Source of the DNA: Apostichopus japonicus | Lineage: Eukaryota > Echinodermata > Holothuroidea > Aspidochirotida > Stichopodidae | Direction: 5' to 3' | Length of the DNA stretch: 64,000 bases | Assembly (NCBI RefSeq): GCF_037975245.1 | Contig: NC_092575.1 | Coordinates: 17,573,810-17,637,809 of the forward strand | Shown here: positions 22,701-37,700 of the stretch, piece after piece | Layout of the letters: each line of letters starts with the position of its first letter | How positions within the stretch are numbered: position 1 is the stretch's first letter | Notes under the pieces: generated by a model | What the model was told of the DNA's origin: nothing | Database searches by the model: none | What the model saw: the letters and a program-made list of their open reading frames with translations, nothing else | Made by a program: the position numbers and the translations under genes

Positions 22701-25700
22701 TTTGCTACCCCCAAAATACTAGTTTTTTAACATTAATTGACCTTTGGTGACCTCGGATCACATGACCATTAAGTTTGAAAATATTCCCCTATACCATTTG
22801 CAACTTGTCCGAAAATATCAACCATGTCACACCTTGGAACTGGGAGTTGTTGCATTAAATGTCTGAAAATTAACTTTGACCTCATATAACTTCGCACACG
22901 AAGGTCACACGGGTGTCAACCAATTGACATTTTTGATCGGAAGGTACCTTTGATATCCAAATCTAGCATCAAAACCAAACATTTTCTTTTTTGCTCGTTT
23001 CCTCCCAAAATAAGCACATTTTTTCTAATGTGACCTTTGACCTTTTGACCTTGGTTTCAGATGTAGTTTAATCTCCTGATTCCAAAGAACAAAACGACAA
23101 GTCTGTACAACCATCCTAACTCCGACCGAAAAACTTTGACCCCATATAACTTCGCACATAAAGGTCACATGGGGTCAACCTAATGACATTTATGATCAGA
23201 TGGTACCTTTGACATCTGAAAATAGCATCAAAACTGTAAAAATCCCCAAAAACATGTAAAGGTAACCAGAGGTCAAATTGAGGTCAAGGGTCACCCAGAT
23301 GCGGGTCGACAATTGGATAACACTGAAGCAACTCCCAACCCTAACGGACATTTCGTTCTCAAGTTATCGCAAAAATACTAGTTTTTTATCATTAATTGAC
23401 CTTTGGTGACCTCGGATCACATGACCGTTAACTTTGAAAATGTTTCCCTAACCAGTTCACAATTTGTCCCAAATATCAACCTTTTCGCACATTGGCACTG
23501 GGAGTTATTGCCGTTTTAATATTTTCGGTTTTTGGACCAGAACCGACCTTTGGTGACCTTTGTGGGCACCAAAAACAATAGGGCACACCTTCTCCATATG
23601 GCGGATCTATAGTCCCAGTTTGGCCTCAATCCAACATTCCCTTATTGAGATAGAGCGTACCCAAGCAAGTGTCACAGACACACACACACACACACACACA
23701 TACATACACACACGCCAACCTGACTGCATAGGTTCCTTTTGCTAAAGCAAGGAACCAAAAATTAAGTTTTCAAACACTGTGTAGGTAACAGGAGAGAGAG
23801 GGGACAGAGAAAGGGGAAGTGTTGCACTCACGTGTATTCTTGAAGGTCTTCTTTGAAGGTTGACTCGTATCCGAAATCACGCTGATTAGTTGCAAACATT
23901 TCTGCAGCGTCCCATCCATTACCTTTGGCTAAATCCTGTATAGAAGTCAAGAAGCAAATGCCAAAGCTGTGGTTGAGCTTAGTGAAAAACACTTCTAGGG
24001 CAAAAAGTTTAGCATCCTATTTATGGATCGAAGTAGAACAAGGAAATAAACAGAGGTATGCAGCAAATAACAAAGCATAAATGCTATCACCTACCACACA
24101 CCATCTAACACTTACTACACATCCCATAACACTAACTATACATCCCATAACACTTAAGTACTTACTACTCATCACTAAACCCTTAAGTACTTGCTACTCA
24201 TCACTTAACACTTACTACTCATCACTTAACACTTAAGTACTCACTACTCATCACTTTACACTTAAGTACTTGCTACTCATCACTTAACACTTACTACTCA
24301 TCACTTAACACTTAAGTACTTACTACTCATAACTTAACACTTACTACTCATCACTTAAACTTAACACTTACTACCCATCACTTAACACTTAAGTACTTAC
24401 TACTCATCACTTAACACTTACTACTCATCACGTAACACTTAAGTACTCACTACTCATCACTTAACACTTACTACTCATTACAGAACGCTTACCATTCATC
24501 ACCAAACACTTACTACACAATCAATCAAAATCATTTTGGACAAAGTTAAAGAGCTCAATTGCAATGACACTCACCGTACTATCTAGTTCTACCTCCAAGA
24601 GTCGCTTGTCGGCGACATCATCTTCAATGGGAGCCCAGGCTTCTAGTTTTCTTTCTGGTACCTGACCATTGACACGCTGAGATATTTCGGCATCTGTGGC
24701 GAAACTTTCCGCTGATTTCGAGAAAGGAATTTAAAAACACAAATTTATGTACAAGTAAATGTACCCTTGTCCAAATCATGGAATTGCATCATAGAGAATG
24801 TCTACAACCTTGCTTGCCCTTCCGATCTAATTCCACCAGATACCATATATGGCGTATACATTCTTCAGAGCCCCCCCCCCCAAAAAAAACCACTTCAATA
24901 CTAACCTGTAATTGTATTTTATATGGTGCTAAAATTGCCCTGGTATAATCTGTGTGATGTAACAGAAAGGGACTACATACATCAAATTTGTGTTTGCTTT
25001 AAAACTCTTTCATCCCATTATGGTTGGTTCAATAACAATCATTTAATTTCTGATAAAAGTGACTGGGATCATATGTGAACAGCAGACAAGATACCACATT
25101 ACAGATATACACACCCAGGAAATAATTTAATGTTCAAATATTTTTTGTGGAGCAATTCTGAATTTGTGCCCCTTATAAGATACTATGGCTCCTGTGTACA
25201 AAAACTGCCATCCATCCCTTTGGACTTGTATGGCAATGCGACCATTTTTTGCAAACATTTTGCGATACCATACCATGCCACAAAGTATCCCCTGTACATT
25301 TAACCTTAAACATTGCAGAAGCATTGTGCCTTTACAAAGGAACCGAGAGGTGGTTATTTTTGTAGCTCTTCGTCAATTTAGGAGATGACCGCAAAAATAT
25401 ATACTGACAAATAAACAGAGCTATTTCAAGAAATGGAACAACTTAATATGAATTAATTCCCCTTTCTGTTCTCTGTATTTTCAAACCTGGAACTTCAGAT
25501 TTCATTTTCCTTTAAACCAGGGAGAGTGCAGCAACTTTGGGAGCACTCAAAGAAAATCGCGGTCACATTTCTTGAGTAGACGAATCCTTTTTACAGTGAC
25601 CCCTCATCGACGATACCCGTGAGCATCCCTCGCGTGTTCCAGCACCCTCCCTCCATCCCTGGCTCATTATACACCCTCAGAAGCCCCATCCCAAGACTGA

Positions 25701-28700
25701 GACAATTTCATATCTTGATCTAAGTTACGACAAGCGATACATAGAAACAGGTATGGTTAGATCCTGTCACATCGAAGAGGCGCCCCCGAACGATTTGAAG
25801 ACTTAGTAAATGGCTCTCACGTTTACTGGAATAATCCAGATTGACATCTTTGGCTGTGATCTTGACAATACTGTTGCATTCAAGGATGAGTTTTGGGTGC
25901 AAGGTTACCTTCTGCTTTGTTTGATCCTTTGTTCTTACTTCCATTAGAACTATTTCCCCCTGTTGCCAAAAAAGTAGAAGAAAGGAGAAAGAGAAGTAGG
26001 AAATTTCTTCTTTTTTTTAATAAGTCCAAAAATGTTGGGAGATATTTTCCAGAGCCTAAACTCTTGGGGAGTCTTGCAGTTACCTACAAGTGTAGTTTTA
26101 TTACATAAAACAGGTTTTGTTTGTTGCTGATGCATGTGAAGTCCACTTCCTTCAGATCAGGAGATGGACCTTGTTTACCGATAGCTTGACCTGTTGAACA
26201 TCAAAGCTTTCTACGCTACTAAATTTATAGAGAGCAGAGAAAAAAGAGGAAAATATTGTACATCGGCTAAAAGGCAAACCACTTATACGATCATGCTTTA
26301 AGGTAACACATCACTTAACAGTTGACTCTTGAAATTACAAATTATGCCAAGAAAGGCCACAACTTTCATATGGTTTGAACAAAAGTCAATGTCAGTAGGC
26401 AGTGTGAGCTTACCTTTGGAGAAATTGTGTGTAGAATGCCCTCATATTCAGTTCCCGATTTGACCTGGACAAACACGACTGATCCCTAAAGAAGAGGGAA
26501 AAAAAGTCGATTTACAGCAACATTAGCGTGGAAAAACTGACTAGCCATTAGCCAAGCACAAAAATCTTAAATGATACCTCTTTTTATATATATGCTTAAG
26601 TAAAATGACTTTGAACCCCTGCTTTACAGAACATTGCAATCAGTCCAGGTTCTATCTCTGTACCACTTTTAAGTTTTTGAGAAATGACCATTAAAAATTT
26701 GGGATCATTTCATCAATGAAAGTGGCTGGAGTACTTAGTCTAAAACACATGCCAGAAGGCCAGTTCCTCAGGTGCAGCACAAAAGTCAGTAGTAAAACAT
26801 GGGGGGGCTTCTATGGCATCAAACTATCTGTTTACAATGCATCACAAGTTTTACCAAGGACAAAATAGCGAAGACTGTCATCCTAGGACACTCGGTTGTA
26901 TATACAGTACATATGAATTTAAGAGAACTTATTTTTGTGGAGTTGTTGGAATTCATATACTGTAACAGTAGATTTTTGAATAACATTAACATAATTTAGG
27001 GCTGCACTTTCAAGTTAACCTTAAAGGAGTATATATTCAAGAGAAGATTTTAAGTTCTGCTTAAAGTTATCCTTTTCTTTTTGTTGTCTTTTCTTTCTAT
27101 TCCTCTTTAAAATGGTTCAACTTTTAAGGTTCCGTTTAAATAGGTCTGCACCACTGCATCTAGAAATACAGTACTTGACAAGTTTGAAGATATATAGTTT
27201 AAAATGCGTGAACCTGGAGAGGGGCACAGTGCAGGAAAGTTACTTTAATATTCTCCGTATCTACGGGCTATTGCAGGTAGATCAAGTTTGCTTGTAATTG
27301 GAAGAGACAGGTGAGAGAGGAATGAAGCAAATAGATGCCTTGCTATTGTTTGCATTTCAAAAACAAAAAATGGATTTAAATAGACAAACGTTAACAATCA
27401 TAACTAACAATCATATAGCTAAATAGTTTAAAACAGCCACCGAACATGAGTGCTGGTGAGACCCCAGTTTGTGTTTGAGGATCAAACATTCCGAGATAAA
27501 TGTATACAGGAAAATAGCTATTAGAGTATGTTTTTGCATAGCAGAGTAAGTCAAGTCATATAGGTCTTTGTCATAAACTACTAGATGAATCTTTTCATTT
27601 GTGCCACTACTTTGGCATCTTGGTCACTCTAGATATACTGTAGTAGAAGCAAATATGTAAATATTATGTGGAGACAAGTAAGTCACCAAGCAAAGAAAAA
27701 TCAAATCTTCTAGGTAACTGAATGTATGAGTAGACAGCAAAATGGCAAATCACACACATAAAATTCCACTGGGTGTGTTGCTAAGCCAACTGAGATCAAT
27801 ATCATGTATTATAGACTCCTTGGAGATAAAAAAAAAATGAAATGTGGGGATGAAAAAATTTAAGTGTCATTTTTTTTTTGGCAAGGGGAATTCCCCTCCA
27901 AACAACCTTGAAGTCTTTGTGTCCACAGTGTGCAGTCCTGATACAATGTTGATGACTCACCCAAAAGTAAACTGTAGAACTGTTTAGGTTTATTTACTCA
28001 ACAAGTGCATGCAGGTTTCACTTCCCCACATTGCTTATATTATTGGCTTTCTCATTTGCTTTCAGTGAATTTCTTAGATATCAACAAAATGTATTTTCAA
28101 TCTCCCTCTTCTTTTGATTTTAATGATGCTCAACCTCTTCGGACAATATATGATGCTTTTTATACAATTACTTAGTTCTGTGTAATGGAAAAAAAAAAAA
28201 AAAAATTGCAAGAATAGAACAGTCCAGATATTAAAGTAAATCTGGAATCTGGAAGAAAAGAAGTCCAGAAAATCCAGGTTTTCACTATATTTCAACAACT
28301 GGGCACAGATTGGAATGTTCATTAAAAGGAAATGACTTATTAGAACCAACCTTCAGCCTGGTAAAGACGTCGCAAAATCTGGGGTTGTTATATATATCTC
28401 TCTGGAAAAGAAATGAATATGGAAATAAAGTCGATTTCGGTCGGACTCTAAATTTGGAACAAACATCAGTTTTAAGTAATGAAGTAGAAAATATTGATGT
28501 TTGTGATTTTAGTATAAAGTAATGACTAATGTCTGTACAGTAAATAAATACTGACTCAATTGCCGAAACATTTTGCTACTTTCCTCCAGTACAGTATTAC
28601 TGGTTTACTATAGCCGGTCAATCTTGGACAATTGGTAGCAGATGTATACATGGGAAATTGGGAATACTACTGTACTTACAGTGAATTAAACCACTTGAAC

Positions 28701-31700
28701 GAAAAAAAAAAATGTGCATTGTGCAGAATGATTTCTTAAATGGTATTATTGAGTTGTACTACTACCTGTATCTTTATGGAACAAAACTGATGGAGGGGGC
28801 AACAGGCCACTTAATAAAGGTACTTCTTATTGACCTCAGGTTTCATAGCATTTAGGACTATATGTGCTATTAAAAAGTTGCTACTTAGAAAAAATTTTTT
28901 TCAAAATTACTATTCTGGATGTCCTCATCTGAGTATAGGTTTCTGACATAGACATTTGGTTGTTTGCTACAGTATATAGTGTTTTTTGTTAATTTTATGC
29001 TTGTAAGACGCTTTAAGATATGTTATACATGTGATGCGTTTTTGGTGTGATGCCGGTCATAGAGGCGCACAGTGTTCAAAGGTTACCAGGACATTCTAGG
29101 CATGGTAGAATAAGGGTGCTAAGGTTGTGGAGAGACAGGTAAGCTAGGAACGAAGTAAATAAGAAAATATTTATATAAACATGACAACCTGTATAGGTAA
29201 CAAATGAACGTACAATATTCTGAGGGTGACAGTAAGATCTGCTAGTAATAATGTTTGATGGACAGCCATGAAATTTGATATTTCTAGCATAAATAGCAGG
29301 AATGACAGATGACATACTATTTAAGTATTGGATGTCAAATGAGCATATAGTACTACCACCGTACATAAGTTAACAGTATACAGATATATTACATTTGATT
29401 TATTTTAGGAGATCAATTTAGTAGTGTTGGTCCAAATATATTATTGACAATTGCAGAAACACTACACCTTATAAATCGATTAATTACTGATTCTGACATA
29501 GCAAGTACAGTGTACAAGTCAGTATTTACATATTAAAGGGTCATATAAACCTACATAAAACTCAGTGAACAGACACCAGACGAGGAGGATCCAGGGAGAC
29601 TAACAACCCAGGGCACAAGGGTGAATTTGCGGGAAACAGTTGAGGGGGAATGGAAATACAGTATAGAACATTGCAAAAAAGGGAGGTTGATGATAATAAC
29701 TGACCCTTGGTCCTGGTGCCTCTGTTCAGCAGGATAGTTTGATGTATACTAATTACATGATGTAACATGTAACTTACTCATTTGGTAGCTTTTGACCCAA
29801 GTACATTGTAGGACCCCACAAGTTTACAAGACTCTTACAGGATAACTTTCAAGGCATATGTACCATGCAAAATTGCAAATCTTACCTTAATTTCAAAACA
29901 ATCTTTTAAACTTTACTAAATCGTTGAGAACTAATATTTTGACCCTGACCTCTAAGCAACTGACAAAAAATTGTCATCTATAATAAATTTTTGGCATATT
30001 TCCATGTTTAACTTGTCTTCTTTTTCCTACAAATTTGCTCCAAACTGCCACAGGCATCACGGTAAGTTGTACTTCTTCTAAATTGTTAACCAAATTCTGA
30101 TGTCTGGAGGAAGTTCAACTACTGTATACCATTTTTTTCCCGGGAGTTTAGAAACTGTAGTTTAAGAGTGTTATGTACAATAAATGGAGGGGAAAAATAT
30201 GGAACTTACGAGATTTGGGTTTGTTTGTTTTTAGATTAGAGTACTTAAAGCAGTTGCTAAAGATTGGCACACATTTTAACGGAGGCTCAATCATACTACA
30301 ATGTAACCAAAATCATGTGTTTTTCTTATTGTAAAGTTCAAAAACAGAAATAAGCCACTTCCATTTGGCTTCACCAACTAATTGACCATACTGTACCTCT
30401 ACACAGCCAAATACACCTATAACTTAACAAATTTAAAAGTACTTAAATCTCTTGGTATTTAGGTTAAATGGCTTTTAAAAGCTTTCTAAACTTCTGTTAT
30501 TTTCTTTCCAAATCAAGCCCTTCATGGTCATGTTGTTGATAATTCAACTGCTCTGCTTTTAGTATTGTTAAAACACTGACCTGCAATTGTTAAAACTTCA
30601 CAAACCTCTTGACCTATTCTAACACACTAAGCTAAACATTTTTGGTCTATGACCTAGTTTCAGCTTATTTCAAGAATGTGGGTGACATACATATGTAAAC
30701 CATAGAACACAAACCACGGCTTGCATGATTCCTTTGTATGACTTCCTGCTTGCAACCTTTCCAAGAATATTTTAAAGATAGTCAGTATAGGCCCCAATGT
30801 ATAGCATGCTATAATTGCTATAAGTTTTCAAAGTGTACTTTCCTGGAGGTCTTTACTCTCTAAATTGTTCTCAGATATTTCAAGGAACACACAAGATGAC
30901 TGAATGCCCAAGTGAGTAAATTTTCCTCCAAGGTTGTAATAAAAAATACAGTTTAAGAATTTTGACCATAGGTGACCATATTTGAATATCTAGCATAGTT
31001 AGGGCCAATACAGCATACCTTTAAAGCTACTGGGCAATTCCACAGTAACATCCTGATGCTTTGGAAGGAATTTTTACATTTCAAAGTGCAAATATTAGAG
31101 ACAGTACATAAAGCACTTTCAATGCATGTAATAGTCTCTTAACTATAACATTCTAGTGAGTTTTTTTTTCTTTTAAATCATGATTAATTATGGGTAGTAT
31201 GGTAACAGTATTTTTTCAACAAACGAAATATTCTATCTGAAAATTTCACTCTTTCAGCTTAAATTTGATACCACATTTGTTTACATACATATGACAAGTT
31301 TGAAAATAGAGTTGTGATGTTCACTTTTGTGTGGAGTTGCCCTCGTATTGTATACAATCATCCACCAGTAGCCTACACCTTTAACATCTTTCTTAAATAC
31401 TTCCTTTTACTGTGATCGTTTAAATTGAAGGTCAGCAAAGTACCATAGGGAGAGTGATGCAACTGTGGGTCGCTGCATATTTTTTTACATGAAAACATGT
31501 GCTCAGTTTCAAAATGGCATTATATTTAACTACTTTTGAACTAATTTATGGTCAACATATTTCCATTTTTTGTTCTGAAAAAATATCAACCACTTTCCAT
31601 AATCTTCAGAAATTTTGGCGACCTTACCAAAAAAAAATCACAACCCTAAAGAGGTCGCAATCCGCACTTTCAATAACGGGTTCTTAAATTCTAAACATAC

Positions 31701-34700
31701 TTTCTGATAAAAACTCACCATCACACGACTGTTTCATATTAATGATGAGATTATGATGTGATGGTACATTTGTAGGTTTGTTACAGACATCATCACATGT
31801 TATCTTGTCTAAATCACTAAAAATCAACACTGGTTTCCTTCTTTTCATATTTCCATAATTATACAGACTTTCTATTTCAAGTAAAATCCAGCAACAGTTA
31901 AATCTTGTAAGTACTACTACCATACATACTCAGTTACATCTGTTTTGTAGCCATGCCTGCTACAGTATATACTGTGCAATAGATAAAACAAGTTTGAGCA
32001 GAAACAAGATGATCATGTGACACTCTCTAGATCACAGTTCCTTCACATCCATGTTTGCCAATTAAGCTGGCAATCTGATTAAATATTCATACATTCATTT
32101 CTCCTTTTTATAAATCCATCTGTCTCTCCTTCTTGTACTATGTAATAGTGTAACTCTTTGGCATGCGTACAGTACAGTATAGTGCGATCCTTGTCAGTCT
32201 CCCTCTGAACATGAATTTGAGTTCGGATCGTACAAGTGATGTTAGACCCTCTGACTCCAAGAAAAAATGTTCATTATAAAGCTCTAATTGGGACTCGATC
32301 GGTTTTCAACATAAAAATGCAAGGAAAAGATGATGGGTTAACTGAAACAAGATTATTGACAACAAATTGTATCAGTATCAATTTATTCCTTCAACTCCTA
32401 AACATCTACGGTCACATACTAGAACAAAAATTAACACCAGGTGTCGTTCGGATTTTAAATTATGAAAACAGTCAGTACACAGCTTGTCTCTACAACTTGT
32501 ATAAATTTTACGAGCCAACCACTACAAAAATTCCATCAAGGTGAGAAACTGCTGCCAGAATGTGAACAACAATGATGTACCATGCTTGCAGAGTAATGTA
32601 GCATTGGATTGCTGTTAGCAGTTTGCATTGTTGGCATTAGGAATCAATAGTGAATACATGGTACATTTAAGTACTTCCAGGCCCCCTGATATTAAAATTT
32701 GTCATTTCCATGGCTTAAAGAAAGGCCTCCCAAGGTTGATGAGTATGACAATCTAGGGTGTCACTTTAACAGGAATAAAATCTCTAGTACATACAAGACT
32801 CTCTATATATGGTGTATTTTAAAAATAGAAAGGTGTGCATATTAACACAGGACGGCTTTGTGTCTGTGGCTATTGAAATATATATACAGTAGAAATATAT
32901 AGAAATATTTGGGCTCTCTTAGAGAAAGACTAGACAAGAAGTCGATGAACACAAGTAGAATATTTAGATCTATATAAGAATATTAAGTTCTCTAGGTGTT
33001 GCTGATTGTATGCTACAATTTTGTATTCCTTACGAGAAGAAGCTGAGACATTAAACAAAGTGCAAATAGTGAACATATGTCTATGAACAAAAAATTAAGA
33101 CAAAGTTTGGCATTTTACTGCAAACATTTTCTTTCTTTTTCATCTTCCACATTTTTATTTTATTTTACCAAGCTTTTGTAATGAGACCTAAAGTGCTTAC
33201 TGTAGATTCAAGATTGTAGTCTAATTGTTACAAACTTGAGATTAAGAGTGATGTTCCCAAAAAAATTGCTTTTGTCTTTTCCAAACAAATAAATTAGATT
33301 TAAGGAAACCCAGGATCCCTTCTTAATGTGTTTTCTTTATGTCAATAGCAGAGTGAGCCACTCCTGACAAAACTTTGTTGAAAAATGCAAAGTTAAGAGG
33401 ATAGACTGTCAGACCTTTGACTTGTAAAAAAAGAATATAATCTACTGTAAAGCAGGGGTCAGTAAAGACACAACCCAAAAGTGAACACTGCAAAATAATT
33501 TGGTGGATAGAACATGTTGGAAAATCTATCTTTTTCAGACATTGCCATCTGAGATCAATTAATTATTTTTTGTAAGATAAATTTCTTATTCCAAACAGGT
33601 GCATTCTGACTTTCTGAGCATGGATTCTGAGGGGTGGGGCTCTGGTAGAGCTCAAGGCTCAAGTTCTCTTAAAGATACTGGGCCGTGGGCCTAAAATTTG
33701 CACCTTGGTGAAGCTTTGTAGTGGGCAAAACAGGGAAGTGAGGAGTGATGTAAATTTTTCGTTCAGTCCCTGCATTCTGTTTTCAGTCGAAGGTTGCAAA
33801 CTTGTGCCATGAGAGAGCGTGCAGCAAATCAAGTGTGACGTCATAGTGTAGATGCACGACTACCAAGATGTGTTTATCTTTTGCAATTCGTTAACATTGT
33901 GGATGAATCAAAATGGTAAATTATAAGTAAAAACTTTAAAATAATTACAAAGAGAAAGTTGAAACTCTACCCAATCCAAGTTCAAATCCATTCGAGTGAA
34001 ACATAAACAGCAACAAAACAACAACAACACATTTCCCGTCACATATGTATCTACAGTGTGACATCAAACACTGTTAGCTTTCCAGTTTACCTTCGGTACA
34101 AAGCAAATAAACTGCAAATGAACCTAACTGGAAGTGAACGCTGAGCACATTCGTGTAGGATTTGAATGAAAATATTCACCAGGATGTTTACATTAAGTTC
34201 CTCTTTGATAAGCTATTTGGAGCTAAGAACTGTAATCCTACCTATCACCTATTCCTTTAAACACAAGGAAAATACTTCACAGGATATTGCACATCACATA
34301 ACAAACCTTCTGACCCTGGCCTGTTGAGGGATTTTCGTCACGTGGTTCTAAGACAAATTCACCGAATTGGAGTACAAGCGCTCTCAGAATACTTGCAATT
34401 AAACCCCCCGAGTTCTTTACAAACATACCAGGAACAGAACATTTCAAATCTTTCAATGCCACTCTTTTGTATGTAATTTCGTACGTTAACATGAGCTTGC
34501 ATGTGCAACGCAAAGCCGTTGACATGAATAATGTGAACATTGCAGTGCACGTTCAATGTCTCGTGGTTCATTAAAATATTTAAGGCATCCTTTTCATTCT
34601 TCTGCGTAACAGAATTTACTGGCTTTACTGTGCAGAAAATCAGCACACAAATCCATGTCGTGTATTGGCTGGTTTTACAGACCAATTTGCAATGTTTAAA

Positions 34701-37700
34701 ACTTTTAATTAAAAATTTTTGGTAGGCATTACATGTATGTCAGGATGTCTACATATTTTAGATTGTATAATGTGCCAAACAGTTGTGCTGTACTACTGTA
34801 CAAACCTTTTCTCTGTTCAAGATTATTCCCAGATACTATGTGCAGCATCATCACATGAAAAAATAATCCTGCATACTCTCCCTAGCAGCATGTCTATTTA
34901 GTTACTTGAAAACAAAGTATAGTCTACTATGAGTACTGTTCATCATTTTAAGCCTACATATGGTTTGTAAACCTTAATACCTCCATTCACAATCATAATA
35001 ACAATTAAATAACAATAATTTACTGTAAAATCAACAATGGATAAAGCGCACAATTTCCTTGAAGAAACAATTTATCAAAAGGAACAAAACAAAGCGATGT
35101 CATAAAGATATCAAATATTTAAAACAAACAAGTCTAGATTATAAAAAATATGAATGGATGGAATAGAAAGAAAGAACAACGGCAAATAGAAACAGATTTT
35201 CAAAAGGCACCGACTTTGTACTGACATGGAAGTTGTTTACTAGGGCATAGCCATATATACTGTACATACATTTGATTGCATGATTCTGAGATGCAACAGA
35301 CTGCAGAGTAAACAAGTCTGATCTTAGTCCATCCTCCATATTTTCACTAAATGCAGTACTTGTACAGTTTTCATCACAGTTACAATACTTACCTGAGGTT
35401 TAATGTTTTCCGCATGTGGCATACCTGCTCTCTGCATTCCTCTGCTTCTGTAAATAGAACAGAAAGTACCAATAAAGTGGCATACCGTGCAAATTACATA
35501 CATAGTACTGTACTGTAGTGTAGCCTCAACATTCACATGCTACAATGTGTTTACTAAGTACTGTACAGTACAGAATAATGACATGGCATACATACACATG
35601 TGATATGTACCACAGTGAATGCCTCTACATCATATACGATACATACATATCAATACAAATGTTGATGCTGGTATGGTAACCTGTCTGTCAGTCCTGTTCT
35701 GCAGTTATGATGTACTACTGCAATTAACATCTTCAAGACTTCTACTGGATAAACTCTTAAAATCTCCAAGATGATCAGTAGTGGCATTCAGAGTGCCCTG
35801 GGTCTTTCCAATGTTCTACTGTGACAAAGACGTCATCATGGAGACTTACAGTCTCATGTAATGTTGTGTACAGGCAGACTTGCCTTTAGAAACACATTGT
35901 GGGCACTGACAGAAAGTACAATATGTTACGGTACTTAGGTTTTACACGACGGCATGAAACAAAGAAAAACGGAAATCTCATGTGTGAGACAGTTGGCTGG
36001 ATTTCAGGTTTTTTTTTTTTTTTTTTAATGCATGTATCAATTATCAAGGCTGCAATGATTTGTACTATATAAACAAATGCAGTCATCACAGATAATTCTT
36101 TATTGGCTGCAGACCAAGTTGACAAACGTACTGCACTAGTACATCACTGAGAAAACAAGACAAAAATGTTTGGTTGCCCAAAAATTTCAAGTTTCATGCC
36201 ACTAAAAATAAAGTTGGATGATATGCAATATGTTCACTGTAAGACTATAACCTGTAGAGTTTATTTAATGCGTACGTCAGATTAACCATGGTTGACAAAG
36301 TCACCAAAACTTGGAATGGTGCTCGCACGTGGAATGGTGATTTTGGAAGGAAGATGGCAGTCACCTGCAGAGGTTCCAGTTCCCAGTGCAAGAGTCAAAG
36401 CATCCCTTAAATCGTGACACAAAAACCCAGCAAAAATTTGCCCTCCTTCAGATCACATATAGATGTGATGAGGTTGTGTGCGATGGAAGAGACTTTAAAA
36501 TTGTTTTATGAGTATGAACATGGTAAACCAAAATTACTTTCTCAAGATCACTGAGAAGTCCGAGATGGTGGATCGCTGCTATTCTAATTAACTTGTGAAA
36601 TACTGCATACTGTACTAAGGGAAATCTCAATTTCAAAATAAAGTAAAAATTTCCACTCCAGTACACAGGAACACCGTACTGGTGAGATTGCTGTACAAGA
36701 CAAAAATTAACATTATCTGATATTTTTTTTCCCTTTACAAACACTCAGCCTATTGTGGAACTACAGTATTCAAGCAAGAGGACCTGTTTGTGCAATTCAA
36801 ACTTTTCTTGTTACATTTAGCTGATATCACGTACATTAACAAACTGCTCCACATTAATTTTGCAAAGATGTAAAAAAAGAAGTAAAAATTAAATTTTTTG
36901 TTTTGATGTAAGGAACAAAGATATGCAATCATAATTTGACAGTAGAAGTAATTCCTTCCTTTCACAAACTACATTTATAAAGTTTCTAATAATATATATC
37001 ATATAATAAGCAAGTTAAGCAACATTCTCAGTATGATTCCCAATTTAAAATGACCCTCATTTAAGCATTTTCCTGCAATTTTGGCAGAGGTCATAAACAA
37101 AGCAAAAGCACTGTCTATTATTTCCTCGCAACAATCTCATTTGTCAGAATATTGAATCAATAAACTTTATTGTTATTTTTTGCCATAACTGCAGAAACGA
37201 GCCAGCAGTGTTAATCATTTAATCAAATACTTTAACCTAATTAATAATACTCAATTTTCTGTTACTGATCTCTTTCTCTTATCCTATAAACCTGCTACCT
37301 TTGAAAGATTATGTTCTTATTTTGATGTACATTTTAATCCATATATATATCAGGGAATCATTTTGTGTTAAAATTCTGTGTAGCACAGCAGAGGTCAAGG
37401 GGCCCTACAGACTTCGTTTTTTGAGGTATCGGAGGGTAAAATGCAAGTTGTTTAGTTAGTCAATACAAGCTTTGATTGGTAAAATTAGGGAAAAATGGAA
37501 ACAAAAAAGCAAATAAATTAAAACAATATTGACATTGTTGTCTCATTTCTGTAACTCTGTATATTTGCACACTGAAAACCTCCAGAAAATTTTCACTGCT
37601 TCATATATTACAGTATTTGCAAGCCGTGCACTGAAAAATAGTATGTAAAAGTAAGTTGGCCTGACGTTTCGATCCTAGCAGGATCTTCCTCAAAGGCTAA

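Noticed and set aside
26108-26230. Open reading 'GKQGPSPDLKEVDF' considered as an ATXN2 exon
   Set aside because: The exon at 25821-25959 joins directly to the Lsm exon in phase and matches the family, leaving no room for it.
27308-27345. Reading GIYLLHSSLTC, superficially like the first Lsm strand
   Set aside because: It is a copy of the repeat also seen at 12020 and 29131, where the same reading appears, and it lacks the conserved asparagine and arginine.
34277-34685. Overlapping minus-strand frames of 87 and 108 residues, considered as the missing Lsm exon
   Set aside because: Neither contains the expected tyrosine-asparagine and histidine-leucine-threonine pattern, and no good splice sites bound them in phase 0.
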